A stretch of DNA of 64,000 nt from JAMZMI01 sp964353015 (GCA_964353015.1 CAYGUA010000019.1:42487-106486); one strand, 5' to 3'; shown: positions 45,619-57,258, numbered from the stretch's first letter. Translations and numbers: made by a program. The notes: generated by a model not told the origin, from the sequence alone.

Positions 45619-48600
45619 ATGATAAGATTTATAAACCAACTAAGACAAACACTTTTCGTGCTGTTCACAATCCTGACCTTTGGACTGACCGCACAATCTA
45701 CCTTTACAGTTACCAATACCAATGATTCGGGACCTGGCTCATTGAGGCAGGCGATTGAAAACGCCAATACTAATGGTGACGGTCTGGACATCATCAATTT
45801 CTCCGAAGATGTCTCGGGAAATATTCTGTTGAATAGCCAACTACCTATCATCGCCACAGCATTGACGATCAATGGGCCTGGAGAAGAGGTCCTCAGCATC
45901 TCCGGACAGAATGCGTATCGAATACTCTTCATCAATTCCACAGGAGATGTGGCGATTAATAACCTCACTTTAAAAGAAGGACGGGCTAGCGGTGGCAATG
46001 CCAGTAGTGGTGCTTCTGGTGGTGGAGGTGGTGCTGGTATGGGTGGTGCCATATTTCTTGAACAGGGAAACCTGTCGCTCAACTTTACCTCTCTGGTCAG
46101 CAATTCGGCAAGAGGGGGTAAAGGAGGAACATACAACAATCCAAGTACAGCATTTGGTGGTGCAGGAGGAGCTGGCCCGCTTGGCGCAGGAGGCGCTGCA
46201 ACTACAGAAGATGGAGCAAATGGAGTTTTCGGATCTGGAGGGTCTGGTGGTGGATTGCGCTTCTCAGGGGAGGCAAGAGCTAACGGAGGAAATGGCGGTT
46301 ATGGAGCTGGTGCCGGATCAGTAGGATCCAGCGGAGGTGGAGCTTCAGGGCTAGGCACTACAGGTGTTCCTGGTACATTTGGCGGAACCACATCTAATCC
46401 GGTAAATGGAATCGTTCAATCCGGTGGTGGTGGAGCCGGTTTGGGTGCAGCATTGTTTATTTACGGTGGTTCTGTTTCGTTAAACACGGTTACGTTATTG
46501 AATAATAGTACTCAAGCCGGCGGTTCTGGTGGCTCGGGTGCCAGCTCAGGGCAAGCCAAAGCTTCAGGAATTTTTCATTACAGTGGATCATTGACCAACA
46601 ATGGGGTTTTTGTGTCAGGCAATACTGCTTCGAATGCAGGGAGTACAGCTTCAGACAATGCAGATTTCTATTCCCACACTGGGTTATCATTATCAGAAAG
46701 TAATCCACCGGTCATCAGTAAATCGATTCCCGTTGATGGCGAGAGTAACTATCAAAAAACGGATGGCCTGGTCATCTACATGAATGAAAACATTTTTAAA
46801 ACAGATGGTGCAGCAATTGTGGATGCTGACTTGTCAGGGATTGTTACCTTCAAAGAGACGGATGCAGCGGGAGCCAATGTCCCTTTCACAGCTTCAGTTG
46901 TTCGAAACAAAATTACTATCACTCCTGAAAGTGAACTAACGAATGGTCAAGCGTACTATATCGCGATAGCCAATCTCGAAGATCGTTATGGGAATGAAAT
47001 GGCTGGCCCTGATTCGTTCACATTTACGGTAGATGGTGCAGCTCCAGTCTTTACAGCCGATCCTGAATCCGGTACTACCATTCTGGGTAGATCATTTGCC
47101 TTCACGGCTGATGAGGCATTTTTCGATATTGATGGCTCGGAAATCGAACCCTCAGAATACATCAATGTAGTGAAAGTCAGGCTAAATGATGCCACTGGCG
47201 ATTTGGTGAGCACAACCATCACGAGGGACGGGAATACGCTACAAGTATCACTAGACGAATCACTTCCAGATCAATTGTATCATGTCACGCTGGAAAACAT
47301 TGCTGATGCAAATGGCAATGAGATTATGCCACAGGTGTTTACCTATTCTAGGCCAGCGTTTGCTGAGGCAAAAATAAGAGTCAACCCAAGAGATGGTAGT
47401 ACGCTTTCCACCCGTGCTATCGAAGTTACTTTCGAAGAAGACTATTACGTAGAAACTGCTCCCGGCACTTTTGCGCTTTTTAAAACACGAAGCTTTTCAC
47501 AGGCTTATACCGATGCAGTCCTTGACTTAAAGCTCAACGATGAAAACGGAACCGACATCATTGACAAGTGGTCATTCAACGATGACGGAGATGTGCTATA
47601 CATACTTTCCAATATGGACCGCAATAGCACCTATTATTTGAAAATTGCCAACCTGTTTACAGCTGATCAAACTCCAGTGGAAGCAGTTGAAATCACCTTC
47701 ACCACACCGGATACTTTTAATCCGGTAGCAGGCGGAGGATACTTTGTCAAAGATTTTCGCAACAACATAAATAGTGGATCTTTGGGTAGCCAGTTTTCCA
47801 TGGAATTCATCGTCCAACTCAATGGAGGCTCTAGAAGGCAGGGTTTATTTCAAGGCTGGGCATCAGATTTTTCCAATAGGGCACTTTTTTGGTTGAATGA
47901 TGATCAGTTGGTACTCTCTATCTTGGATGGTAGCGGCAATGTGATTTCCGACCAAAGCATATGGTCAAATGTTTTTGATGAAAGCGCACTTGCTACTTCT
48001 TTTCAGCACTTAGGATTTACGCATGATAACGGAACTGTAGTTTTTTACTACAATGGGCAGCCTGTTGGCTCAGGCACTTTAGACATCAGCAATTACGCTT
48101 TTAGTGAAACCGGAACCAGTTATAGCTCCTTAACTGGAGATTTTGGAAGCGTGGCTCTTGACCCATCTGGTTTCATGTCAGTGGATGAAGTCAGAATTTG
48201 GTCCACCGCATTATCCGCTCAGGTAGTTTCAGACTGGCACCAGATACGCATGTCAGATACACACCCTAATTTCGACCAGTGCCGTAATCTTTGGTTATTT
48301 GACGAAAGCGGAGGTAAACTGGCATGGGACTCAAAGAACAATGAAGCCAATCATTCATTTAATCCAGATCCAAATCGGGGTGTATCTAACCGTTTTGCCG
48401 TTCCTGAAATCCAAGTATCGGAGGGTGATATCACACTAACGTCGGGTGATGAAATCTCTTTTACCGCCGGAAATGGCGGCCAGTTGCAAAAGCAGTTCAC
48501 CATAACCAATACAGGAACCGTGGATCTGAACTTGCTCGGAGAAGCCTCGGTGAGTGACTTTGAAGGCCGTTTTGAGATTGATTATTCAGAAACTGATTTA

Positions 48601-51600
48601 TTGATAGCGCCAGGTGCATCCACCTCCTTCACAGTGACCTTCCAGTCTAGCGATGTTCGGGTGTACAATACTTTTTTGACCATTCCCAATTCCAGCTTGG
48701 AGAGTGCATTTGAAGTAAACCTGATCGGACGTGGCGTTAGTCTTTCCAATGGAAATTGGGAGAGAATAGGCGGTAAAAATGGCTTGCCAGCGGTACGCGA
48801 ATTATGGGCAAATGAGGATAATATATATTTTATACCTTCACTTCCAAATGTATCCTTCTCCTCTTTATTGATTCAAGCGACGATTGGGACAAATGGAGAG
48901 CTCAATTATGTAGAAGAGATAACAATACCTTTCGAATACAACGGAACCTACTATGGCATGGTAGGAGATGCTAGCGATAATTTCTACTCTTTGAGGAATA
49001 GCGTGGGATCAGATATTCAAGTTAAAAACATCATTACCAATACATCTGAGAGCTTTCCATGTGATATTGGAGATGATAAAATGGACGGTTTGCTGAAAGT
49101 AGATCAAACTGGTACGGTTCGTTTTGTGCATTCTTATAGGGATGGCTCTGCTTACAATCAATATGGCATTAAAATTCAAAATGGAATTCCTTCCACAGAA
49201 ACCATCACGCTTACGATGGAAGACCTTCGTACCATATTCGGAACGGACATTGGAAGCAGTATTTTTGCCTATAGCATAGCTTTCGATAGCAACAACCAAC
49301 TCTTTGCCACGGTTGGCACGAATGATAGTAAAGTTCTGGTATTGAAATATGATCCATCCACCGGATGGGATGACATTGGCTATGACTACACCACAATCGG
49401 TGTTTCCAGAACGGCTTACTATATAAACCTGATCATAGATCAGAATGACAATATCCATGTAGGAGGAATTGAAGAAAGACAACTGCGATACCATAAGTTT
49501 TCACCAACAGGAACCTTACTGGAAGGAGGTTTCACAACTGAACAACTTGCCGGATCAAATTTTACTGGCTTTCCAAGTCGGCAAGGAGGTAATTTATTTG
49601 GACTAGGTGCGGCCAATGAGCCCATATTCATATTTGATCGTGGTAGCAGTTCCAATGGTCATAGTGCTGTTGTCTTTGAAGATGGCGCTTTTCGACTATT
49701 CAATGAAACGTACATTTCAGGAACTGAAAGTCAAAATACGGCTAACGCAAAAATAACAATCGATGCTGTTACGGGAAGACCATTTGTGTCCACAGATGGC
49801 AGCAATGGTCCATCAGATTTGTGGACGACACAATCTATTGATCCAGAACTAACCGTGTTTATTGGCGAGAAACAAATTCAGGCTGGAAATTCAATACCTG
49901 CCCAGATCGGTGTAGGCTTTGAGTATGAATTTGATTTGCTGATTAGTAACTCCGGTCTGACCAACCTTAGTCTGACTGGAGATCCGATTGTTTCCTTTAC
50001 TGGAGCGCAGGCGGAAGATTTGAGTTTTGACATTTCTGGCGTTACCTCTACTTTGACGATTGGAGAGCAGGTATCCATCCCGATTACTTTTGCGCCAAGA
50101 ACGGTCTATACCAATCAGGAGGTGGTACTATCTATTCCAAATACGACTCCTGCGGGCAATCTGGAATTCACGCTTGTGCTCAATGCATTGGACGATACCA
50201 ATACTGGAGAATGGACGGTGCATACTGATATTGTTGATCCTCCGTATACCGATGTGGACATGCGTATTGGGAAGAACTATCAACCTGTTTATACCTTCAA
50301 TACCTACCAGACAATTGTATATCCTTCTGGGCCAAATGCTGGGGTAACCATTCCTTATGCACGATTGGAGACTTATCAGGAAGTATCCGGATTTGAGACC
50401 TTTGATCCAGATGTATTGGATGAAAATATCAACTTGAGCACGACCTATACGCTGACTGATTATTTCCCGCAGATTCAAGCGCTTGTCAATCCAAGTAACA
50501 ATCTCAATCACTTTGCATTTGGTACTATTCAGTCCAATAGCATTAGACCAAATCTTTTTGCTTCGCATCCCGTCTCTGGTCTCAGCAGGGTGAGCTTTGC
50601 TAACAACCGAATAGGTAGGGCAGATTTTGAGTTTGATGAAAACGGTGACCCATGGTTCTTATTGATGGATGATCAAGGCAGTTTTTTATTTCTGGCCAAA
50701 GATGGCGAGCAAAACATTTTCTTTAGTGGATTGACCCGAACTTCCAAAGACCTGGATTTAGAAATTGGGACTGACTTTATGCACTCCATGACGCAGGAGT
50801 TTGGTTCAGCGTTGGGTTATAAATCGCCAAGAGGAATTCAGTCAACCAGTCAAGAGGCAGTCACCTATCTGACTTCAGGTAGCAATCAATTGCGGAATGG
50901 TAATTTTTCAGATGAAACCCATAACAAGGACATTGAGCTATATAATGACAATCAATATACTGCATGGATTCGGTCTGATGGCGGTATAGAGTTTCTCGAA
51001 AATACCACTTTTATGACTAGACCTGCGGCTTCAAATGTTATCGACCTGCAGTTGCAAATACACCCGGATGGTACGCCATACATTGCCTATATAGAAGATC
51101 TGGGAGCTAACCAATTCCCTGTTTCCGTGATTAAGTTGGTAGATGGTGTTTGGGGAACAGTAGGCGAATCAAGATTTTCATACGGTGATTACGACAATCA
51201 ACATGCAGGACTAACGGGTGCACCTACTCGACCGGCACTACGAGCGGCTTTCCAGATCAATGATTTAGGCCAGCTGTTTGTCTTTTATGGTGATATCTAT
51301 ACGGTCACGGAAGCGCCGGCAGCATTTAATCGTCCGCCAGCCTTTACTTCTGTGCCAGTTACAGAAATCGATGAAGCGTCAGAGTATGTGTATAACATCA
51401 CTACATCTGATATCGATTTAGAAGCATTGACAATCAGCACTGTTGATCTACCAGACTGGTTGACGTTTACGGATAATGGAGATGGCACGGCATTGCTTTC
51501 CGGTACACCAGCAGATGAGGATGCTATTGAACATTCGTTTTCAGTGGTTGTGTCTGATGGTAGTTTGACTACCACACAGGAAATTACTTTGACCGTAAAC

Positions 51601-54600
51601 GACCTAAATACCCAGCCATATTTTGATCAACCTGTGACGACCATCACAATCGATCAGGATGCGGAACTGCAAACACTTGATTTGACCGGATTGACTGATG
51701 GAGATTTTTATTTGGCTCAATCACTTTCATTGGAGGTGGTAAGCGAAAGTGAATTTTTATTATCATCCTTATCAGCCATAGCCAATGAAGATGGTACAGG
51801 CTCTTTGCTTTACCAACCCGCAAGTGGGGAATCAGGAATTGCGAACATTACCTTGACTTTATCTGACAATGGCTCACCACAGCAATCAATTGCTTATGAT
51901 ATAGAAATCACTGTCAATCCGGTTACAGACCCGAATGCCATAGTCGTCACGAATACCAATGACAGTGGAGAAGGCTCCTTGAGAGCGGCGATCATAGCTG
52001 CAAATGAAAACCCAGACCATAACGTGATTGATCTTAGATTCATTGAGGGCACCATAGCTCTGGCGAGCACTTTACCGGCATTATCTAGCAATATGGATAT
52101 CGTAGGAACAGATGCTTCACCAGTGACTGTTTCTGGTGAAAATGCCCATCAGGTTTTTTTCATGGAATCTGGGTTGGTGACACTTCGCTCTTTTACTGTT
52201 GCAAACGGCCGCAATACTGGAGGTAATGGAGGCACTGGTGATGGAGGTGGCGGAGGAGGTGCCGGATTTGGCGGTGCGATCTTCCTGAATGATGGAAATC
52301 TGATAATCGATAGAATGTCCTTTACCGGCAATACCGCTCAAGGTGGAGCGGGATCTAATTCTTCAGGTGTGTTAGGTGGTCAGGGCGGTTCTAGCCTCTT
52401 TGGCGATGGCGGTGCAGGAGGAGCATCCGTATTTGATCAGCCAGGTGGCAATGGAGGAAACGGTCCATCCTTTGGAACTGGTGGCGGTGGCGGTGGCCAG
52501 GGATCTTCAGGCTTTGTAGGTGGAAGAGGAGGAAATGGAAACTTCGGTGGTGGAGCCGGAGGAGGAGGCGGAAGCTCTTCTGGTGACGGAGGAAATACTG
52601 GCGCTCCTGGTCAATTTGGAGGCTTAGGAGGTGTTGCCAAACTTGGCGGTGGCGGTGGCGGTGGTGCCGGACTTGGTGGTGCCATTTTTGCGAAAGCAGG
52701 AAATCTTCTAATTAGCAAGTCAACCTTTTCTGGAAATAGTGCTGCTGGCGGTGCTGGAGGTACTAACTCTGGGACTAACCAAACATCACAATCCAGTGGT
52801 GGACAAGGCAAAGGAGGCGCTATCTTCCTTTACGAAGAAGTCGCGTATAAACTCATAGATGTGGTGTACTCGGGCAACAATGCCTCGAGCGATTTGAATA
52901 CCATAGGAGATGATAACAATATCTACATAGGTACTGATCAAGGGGCCCCTGCCATATTCTTAAGCAACACCACAATAGATGAAAACCAATTGGGACCTGT
53001 CGAAATAGGCAAACTTTCTACGTTTACAGGCAACCCTGCAGATGCATTTATTTACACCATCAACTCATCTTCTTTGGATGTGAATGATTTGGAAATAGAT
53101 GGAGACGTGCTGAGATATGTTGGCACTGGGCTCGATTTTGAAACGGGATCTACCTTTAATGTTCAAATAGAGTCAATCTCTGCTAACGGAACTAACCTGA
53201 GTAATTTCACCATTGCTGTAAATGATTTGGATGACCCTGCGACTGATTTTGACTTCACGACATTAACCATCGACGAAGGTCAGCCAATAGAAACAACAGT
53301 TGGTAATTTTTCGGTAGTAGATCAAGATGGAGGCAATAATACATTTGTGTTATCTAATGGTTTTGGTGACAATGCTTCATTTCAAATTGTAGGCGATGCA
53401 CTTCAAGTGACTGAGGTATTTGATTTTGATATTAAGTCTTCCTACAGCATCCAGGTGGAGATGGGTGAGATTATAAAAACATTCACCATCACTATCAACA
53501 ACATTAATGTTGCACCATTAGGGATCTTGCTTTCCAATGCTTCCACACCTGAAAATGGATTTGCAGATGTACTCATCGGTACATTAAGCACAGTGGATAC
53601 AGATGATGAGGATACACATACCTATACGATTGTCGGTGGTACAACGTCTCTTGAAAATGATGATGTGAAATTGATTGGTAATCAATTGTATACCAATCGA
53701 AGCTTCGACTTTGAAGCTGATCCAGAAATTACTGTTGAAATAAGATCAACAGATAATGGACTGCAGTCAGTTACGCAGACGCTGATCATTGCCATTGAAG
53801 ATGCCAATGATGTGCCTACTGGAATTGAACTTTCAGCAAATACGGTCGATGAAAATGTAGAGGTTGGTTTCGTCATCGCGACTGTTTCGGTCCTTGACCC
53901 AGATATCAATGACACACATACACTTAGCTTGCCGCAAGGTTATGAGCAGAATTATGCTGTCGCTATTGACGGACTAAACATCGTTTCAGCACTACCTCTT
54001 GATTATGAAATTCTACAATCCTTAGCCCTTAGGCTATTGGTAGCAGATGCAGCAGGAGGCGTCAATCAATTTGATGTAGATGTAGCGATCTCAGATCTAA
54101 ACGAAGCACCAACTGATATCATCATCTCAAACACTTCATTTGATGAAAACGATGGTACAGTGATCGGTACACTGAGTACCGTAGATCAGGACGCAAACAA
54201 CACGCATACATACAAAGTCCTTACATATACAGAGATTGATGGTGTCAAAACCTACGATGTGCTTGTGGAGGGAAACACAGTGGTAGTAGCCAATTTAATT
54301 GATTACGAAACGACCCCTTCACTGACGATCGACATAGAAGTTTTTGATCAGGGCGGACTATCATTTATGAAAACTTTTGAATTCACCGTCAATGATGTGA
54401 ACGAACGACCGGGTGAACCAACACTTTCTAATCAGATAATTGCTGAAAATAGCCCAATAGGCTCGCTTGTAGGTCAATTGTCATCTGAAGATCCTGATGC
54501 AGGAGATGAACTTACTTTTTCTTTGAATGCTGAATATGGTGGAGGAAATCTATTCGAGATTGTTGGTGATCAGCTCTTAACCGCCGGTGATCTTGATTTC

Positions 54601-57258
54601 GAATTCTGGAATGATCCGGAAATTCAAATTGCCGTTACGGACAGAGAAGGGTTGTCATATGAAAAGTATTTCACCATTTCAATCCAAAATATCAATGATG
54701 CCCCTTCGGCAATAACACTTTCGAAAAGTGATATTGATGAGGACGCAGAACCAGGCTCGATTATAGGTACATTAAGTACCACGGATCAGGATGTCGGCGA
54801 TACCCATACTTATGAGGTACTTACTCCATATGTTGTCGATGGGCAGACCTTTTTCCCAATAGTTGCTGTGGGATCAGATTTGGTTACGACAGTGCCTTTG
54901 GACTATGAGACGATTCCTGCCTTCGTGATTGAGGTAAAAACCACAGATGCAGGAGGTCTTTCATTCACAGAAACCTTCACCCTGACAGCCAATGATAAAA
55001 ATGATGCTCCAACCGCCTTGGCACTTTCGGCAAATGTAATGGCCGAAAATGTGGCGATTGGTACGGTGGTAGGCACACTAAGCACTGAGGATCAGGATGC
55101 AGGAGATGTCCATACCTATTCTCTTGAGACGGGTTATGGTGACAATGCCTCATTTGAAATTATCGGTGAAGAATTAAAAACACTCGAACAAATTGATTTT
55201 GAAACCAAATCTTCCTACAATATCAAAATTGGAACTGCAGACGGTCGGGGAGGTAATCTCTCGATGGAGTTTGTAGTAACTGTCACAGATGTGAACGAGG
55301 CACCAACAGCCATTAATTTGTCAGGGACTTCCATTGATGAGAATGCCTCAGCAGGAACGGTAATAGGAAGCCTGTCAGCTGTTGATGAAGATGCAAATTC
55401 AAGTCATACCTTCTCGTTAGTAAGTGGTTTTGGTGACAATGCTTCCTTTGCGATAGCGGGAACAGAGCTGACCAATACATCGGTATTTGATTTCGAAACC
55501 AAATCGACTTACTCTGTAAAAGTAAAAGCAGATGATGGCGCTGGAGGTGTATTCGAGCAGGAGTTCACAATCGGTGTAATCGATGTAACTGAGGGCGTAC
55601 CACAAACGATCACATTTGATGCTTTACCTTCAAAAACTTTTGGAGATGCACCATTTGAGTTGTCAGCAACAACAAGCAGTGGCTTGGCAGTAAGCTTTAG
55701 TTCATCCAATGAAACACTTGCAACAGTTTCAGGAACCACTGTGACCATTCTGGGAGCCGGAGAAGTCACGATCACCGCGAGCCAGGCCGGATCCGAAGGG
55801 ACATTCGAGGCGGCAAACCCAGTGAGCCAAACACTCATCATCAACAAAGCAGATCAGACGATCACTTTTGATGCATTGAGTGACCAGATCTCAGGAGCTG
55901 ATCCGATCACCCTTACGGCCACAGCCAGTTCTGGTTTGAATGTGAGCTTTAGTGCTACGGGAGCAGGTTCTGTTGAAGGCAATGTGTTGACCCTAACTGG
56001 TACCGGTGAAGTAATCGTAACGGCGACTCAAAAGGGCAATGACAACTATAATGCAGCAGCAAATGTGGTACAATCATTTGTAGTGAAAGATCCTACTAAA
56101 ACAGATCAGGTGATTACATTCAATCTTCCAGCGCAGGTTTATGTGACCGATCCATCGTTTAATCTTGAGGCAACAAGTGATTCAGGACTTGAGGTAATCT
56201 TCGAAATAATCTCTGGTGAAGAATTTGTCAGCAGATCAGGAAACGTGCTCATCCTAGTAAGTGAAGGAACGGTTGTGATTTCAGCTAATCAAGCGGGTAA
56301 CGATACATTTAATCCAGCTTCGGTAGTCATGACCATGGTAATCAAGCCAGTATTTACTGTCAGTGGATCAGTCACAGATGAAACTGGAGCAGTTTTTACC
56401 GCAGGAACAGTAGCCCTAATTAAAACTGGCCAAACAACAGGAGCGATCACTACTTTAGATGCTTCAGGGACTTACTCATTTACGGACATCAAAGATGGCG
56501 TCTATTATGTCGGGGTGATTCCAAATGATCCAACGGCGTATTATGCCACCGCATACGGAAATGCGATCATCTATGCCAATGCTACACCAATCAATTTGTC
56601 AGCTGATATTTCTGGTATTGATATCCAAATGGTGGCCATAGCAACGAGCACAAATGAGCTCACAGGAGATGGCGTGGTTACAGGTAGAGTGATAGAAGAT
56701 GAAGGAACTGGAAACAGAATCACCCTGGGTAGAATTCTTGAAGGAGCACCGATAGAAGGAGCATCCATCTTCCTGATAAGAAAGTCGGATGATAAGATCC
56801 TGACAGAAGTATTCTCTGATGCCAATGGAGACTTCACGATATCAGGCATACCAGAAGGATCATTCTCGATCCTCATCAACATCCCAGGTGTGGAAGGAAC
56901 AGTTTCTTCAGACATAGAAGTGAAGCAAGGTACCGAAGTGCTCATGACGGCCATGGTCGGGGAAGAAGGAATAATATTCGATACAGAAGTGACGGAAGTC
57001 TTGCCAGTATCGATCGAGCAAATCAGTTTTCAGATCTACCCCAATCCAGTAATTGATTTTGTGACGGTCAGTTTGAGCGAAGAGGTCACTTCATTCTGTT
57101 GGTCTATTATTGACATGAGAGGTATGACTATGAGTAAAGGAGAAGTTTCTAATCACAACGAGACCAGACTTGATATGAGAGATTTGAGCAATGGCATATA
57201 TTTTATTACAATCACAAATGATCAAGGCAAAACCGGACGCATAAAATTGAGCAAGTAA
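45619..57258 (+). CDS. Giant T9SS-secreted adhesin-like protein with cadherin repeats (3879 aa)
   Basis: Signal peptide (about residues 1-26, ending FGLTAQS). Two beta-helix-like modules open with TNTNDSGPGSLRQAIENAN (about 32) and TNTNDSGEGSLRAAIIAAN (about 2110), each followed by a glycine-rich stretch of about 200 residues (124-324 and 2198-2401). Between them lie Ig-like/invasin-type domains (363-700), a laminin G/concanavalin-like domain (about 706-905), two choice-of-anchor-like domains (928-1043 and 1411-1528) and propeller-like regions. After them about nine cadherin-like repeats (about 2448-3325; motifs such as IDENASAGTVIGSLS and D.D..D.HTY), three Ig-like repeats starting QTITFDAL or QVITFNLP (3325-3576), two CarboxypepD_reg-like domains and a T9SS type A domain (FQIYPNPVIDFVTVSL, about 3800-3879). 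Cadherin repeats normally bind Ca2+, so a cell-surface adhesion role is inferred. It lies just downstream of the LytTR regulator. Confidence 0.9.
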   Translation: MIRFINQLRQTLFVLFTILTFGLTAQSTFTVTNTNDSGPGSLRQAIENANTNGDGLDIINFSEDVSGNILLNSQLPIIATALTINGPGEEVLSISGQNAYRILFINSTGDVAINNLTLKEGRASGGNASSGASGGGGGAGMGGAIFLEQGNLSLNFTSLVSNSARGGKGGTYNNPSTAFGGAGGAGPLGAGGAATTEDGANGVFGSGGSGGGLRFSGEARANGGNGGYGAGAGSVGSSGGGASGLGTTGVPGTFGGTTSNPVNGIVQSGGGGAGLGAALFIYGGSVSLNTVTLLNNSTQAGGSGGSGASSGQAKASGIFHYSGSLTNNGVFVSGNTASNAGSTASDNADFYSHTGLSLSESNPPVISKSIPVDGESNYQKTDGLVIYMNENIFKTDGAAIVDADLSGIVTFKETDAAGANVPFTASVVRNKITITPESELTNGQAYYIAIANLEDRYGNEMAGPDSFTFTVDGAAPVFTADPESGTTILGRSFAFTADEAFFDIDGSEIEPSEYINVVKVRLNDATGDLVSTTITRDGNTLQVSLDESLPDQLYHVTLENIADANGNEIMPQVFTYSRPAFAEAKIRVNPRDGSTLSTRAIEVTFEEDYYVETAPGTFALFKTRSFSQAYTDAVLDLKLNDENGTDIIDKWSFNDDGDVLYILSNMDRNSTYYLKIANLFTADQTPVEAVEITFTTPDTFNPVAGGGYFVKDFRNNINSGSLGSQFSMEFIVQLNGGSRRQGLFQGWASDFSNRALFWLNDDQLVLSILDGSGNVISDQSIWSNVFDESALATSFQHLGFTHDNGTVVFYYNGQPVGSGTLDISNYAFSETGTSYSSLTGDFGSVALDPSGFMSVDEVRIWSTALSAQVVSDWHQIRMSDTHPNFDQCRNLWLFDESGGKLAWDSKNNEANHSFNPDPNRGVSNRFAVPEIQVSEGDITLTSGDEISFTAGNGGQLQKQFTITNTGTVDLNLLGEASVSDFEGRFEIDYSETDLLIAPGASTSFTVTFQSSDVRVYNTFLTIPNSSLESAFEVNLIGRGVSLSNGNWERIGGKNGLPAVRELWANEDNIYFIPSLPNVSFSSLLIQATIGTNGELNYVEEITIPFEYNGTYYGMVGDASDNFYSLRNSVGSDIQVKNIITNTSESFPCDIGDDKMDGLLKVDQTGTVRFVHSYRDGSAYNQYGIKIQNGIPSTETITLTMEDLRTIFGTDIGSSIFAYSIAFDSNNQLFATVGTNDSKVLVLKYDPSTGWDDIGYDYTTIGVSRTAYYINLIIDQNDNIHVGGIEERQLRYHKFSPTGTLLEGGFTTEQLAGSNFTGFPSRQGGNLFGLGAANEPIFIFDRGSSSNGHSAVVFEDGAFRLFNETYISGTESQNTANAKITIDAVTGRPFVSTDGSNGPSDLWTTQSIDPELTVFIGEKQIQAGNSIPAQIGVGFEYEFDLLISNSGLTNLSLTGDPIVSFTGAQAEDLSFDISGVTSTLTIGEQVSIPITFAPRTVYTNQEVVLSIPNTTPAGNLEFTLVLNALDDTNTGEWTVHTDIVDPPYTDVDMRIGKNYQPVYTFNTYQTIVYPSGPNAGVTIPYARLETYQEVSGFETFDPDVLDENINLSTTYTLTDYFPQIQALVNPSNNLNHFAFGTIQSNSIRPNLFASHPVSGLSRVSFANNRIGRADFEFDENGDPWFLLMDDQGSFLFLAKDGEQNIFFSGLTRTSKDLDLEIGTDFMHSMTQEFGSALGYKSPRGIQSTSQEAVTYLTSGSNQLRNGNFSDETHNKDIELYNDNQYTAWIRSDGGIEFLENTTFMTRPAASNVIDLQLQIHPDGTPYIAYIEDLGANQFPVSVIKLVDGVWGTVGESRFSYGDYDNQHAGLTGAPTRPALRAAFQINDLGQLFVFYGDIYTVTEAPAAFNRPPAFTSVPVTEIDEASEYVYNITTSDIDLEALTISTVDLPDWLTFTDNGDGTALLSGTPADEDAIEHSFSVVVSDGSLTTTQEITLTVNDLNTQPYFDQPVTTITIDQDAELQTLDLTGLTDGDFYLAQSLSLEVVSESEFLLSSLSAIANEDGTGSLLYQPASGESGIANITLTLSDNGSPQQSIAYDIEITVNPVTDPNAIVVTNTNDSGEGSLRAAIIAANENPDHNVIDLRFIEGTIALASTLPALSSNMDIVGTDASPVTVSGENAHQVFFMESGLVTLRSFTVANGRNTGGNGGTGDGGGGGGAGFGGAIFLNDGNLIIDRMSFTGNTAQGGAGSNSSGVLGGQGGSSLFGDGGAGGASVFDQPGGNGGNGPSFGTGGGGGGQGSSGFVGGRGGNGNFGGGAGGGGGSSSGDGGNTGAPGQFGGLGGVAKLGGGGGGGAGLGGAIFAKAGNLLISKSTFSGNSAAGGAGGTNSGTNQTSQSSGGQGKGGAIFLYEEVAYKLIDVVYSGNNASSDLNTIGDDNNIYIGTDQGAPAIFLSNTTIDENQLGPVEIGKLSTFTGNPADAFIYTINSSSLDVNDLEIDGDVLRYVGTGLDFETGSTFNVQIESISANGTNLSNFTIAVNDLDDPATDFDFTTLTIDEGQPIETTVGNFSVVDQDGGNNTFVLSNGFGDNASFQIVGDALQVTEVFDFDIKSSYSIQVEMGEIIKTFTITINNINVAPLGILLSNASTPENGFADVLIGTLSTVDTDDEDTHTYTIVGGTTSLENDDVKLIGNQLYTNRSFDFEADPEITVEIRSTDNGLQSVTQTLIIAIEDANDVPTGIELSANTVDENVEVGFVIATVSVLDPDINDTHTLSLPQGYEQNYAVAIDGLNIVSALPLDYEILQSLALRLLVADAAGGVNQFDVDVAISDLNEAPTDIIISNTSFDENDGTVIGTLSTVDQDANNTHTYKVLTYTEIDGVKTYDVLVEGNTVVVANLIDYETTPSLTIDIEVFDQGGLSFMKTFEFTVNDVNERPGEPTLSNQIIAENSPIGSLVGQLSSEDPDAGDELTFSLNAEYGGGNLFEIVGDQLLTAGDLDFEFWNDPEIQIAVTDREGLSYEKYFTISIQNINDAPSAITLSKSDIDEDAEPGSIIGTLSTTDQDVGDTHTYEVLTPYVVDGQTFFPIVAVGSDLVTTVPLDYETIPAFVIEVKTTDAGGLSFTETFTLTANDKNDAPTALALSANVMAENVAIGTVVGTLSTEDQDAGDVHTYSLETGYGDNASFEIIGEELKTLEQIDFETKSSYNIKIGTADGRGGNLSMEFVVTVTDVNEAPTAINLSGTSIDENASAGTVIGSLSAVDEDANSSHTFSLVSGFGDNASFAIAGTELTNTSVFDFETKSTYSVKVKADDGAGGVFEQEFTIGVIDVTEGVPQTITFDALPSKTFGDAPFELSATTSSGLAVSFSSSNETLATVSGTTVTILGAGEVTITASQAGSEGTFEAANPVSQTLIINKADQTITFDALSDQISGADPITLTATASSGLNVSFSATGAGSVEGNVLTLTGTGEVIVTATQKGNDNYNAAANVVQSFVVKDPTKTDQVITFNLPAQVYVTDPSFNLEATSDSGLEVIFEIISGEEFVSRSGNVLILVSEGTVVISANQAGNDTFNPASVVMTMVIKPVFTVSGSVTDETGAVFTAGTVALIKTGQTTGAITTLDASGTYSFTDIKDGVYYVGVIPNDPTAYYATAYGNAIIYANATPINLSADISGIDIQMVAIATSTNELTGDGVVTGRVIEDEGTGNRITLGRILEGAPIEGASIFLIRKSDDKILTEVFSDANGDFTISGIPEGSFSILINIPGVEGTVSSDIEVKQGTEVLMTAMVGEEGIIFDTEVTEVLPVSIEQISFQIYPNPVIDFVTVSLSEEVTSFCWSIIDMRGMTMSKGEVSNHNETRLDMRDLSNGIYFITITNDQGKTGRIKLSK

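Noticed and set aside
45603..46139. Minus-strand proline-rich ORF opposite the first glycine-rich block of the giant gene
   Set aside because: Glycine codons GGN read on the other strand give NCC, so long Pro-rich shadow frames are expected. The plus frame has a signal peptide and continues for 3879 codons. The same applies to 52149-52331 and 52611-52811.
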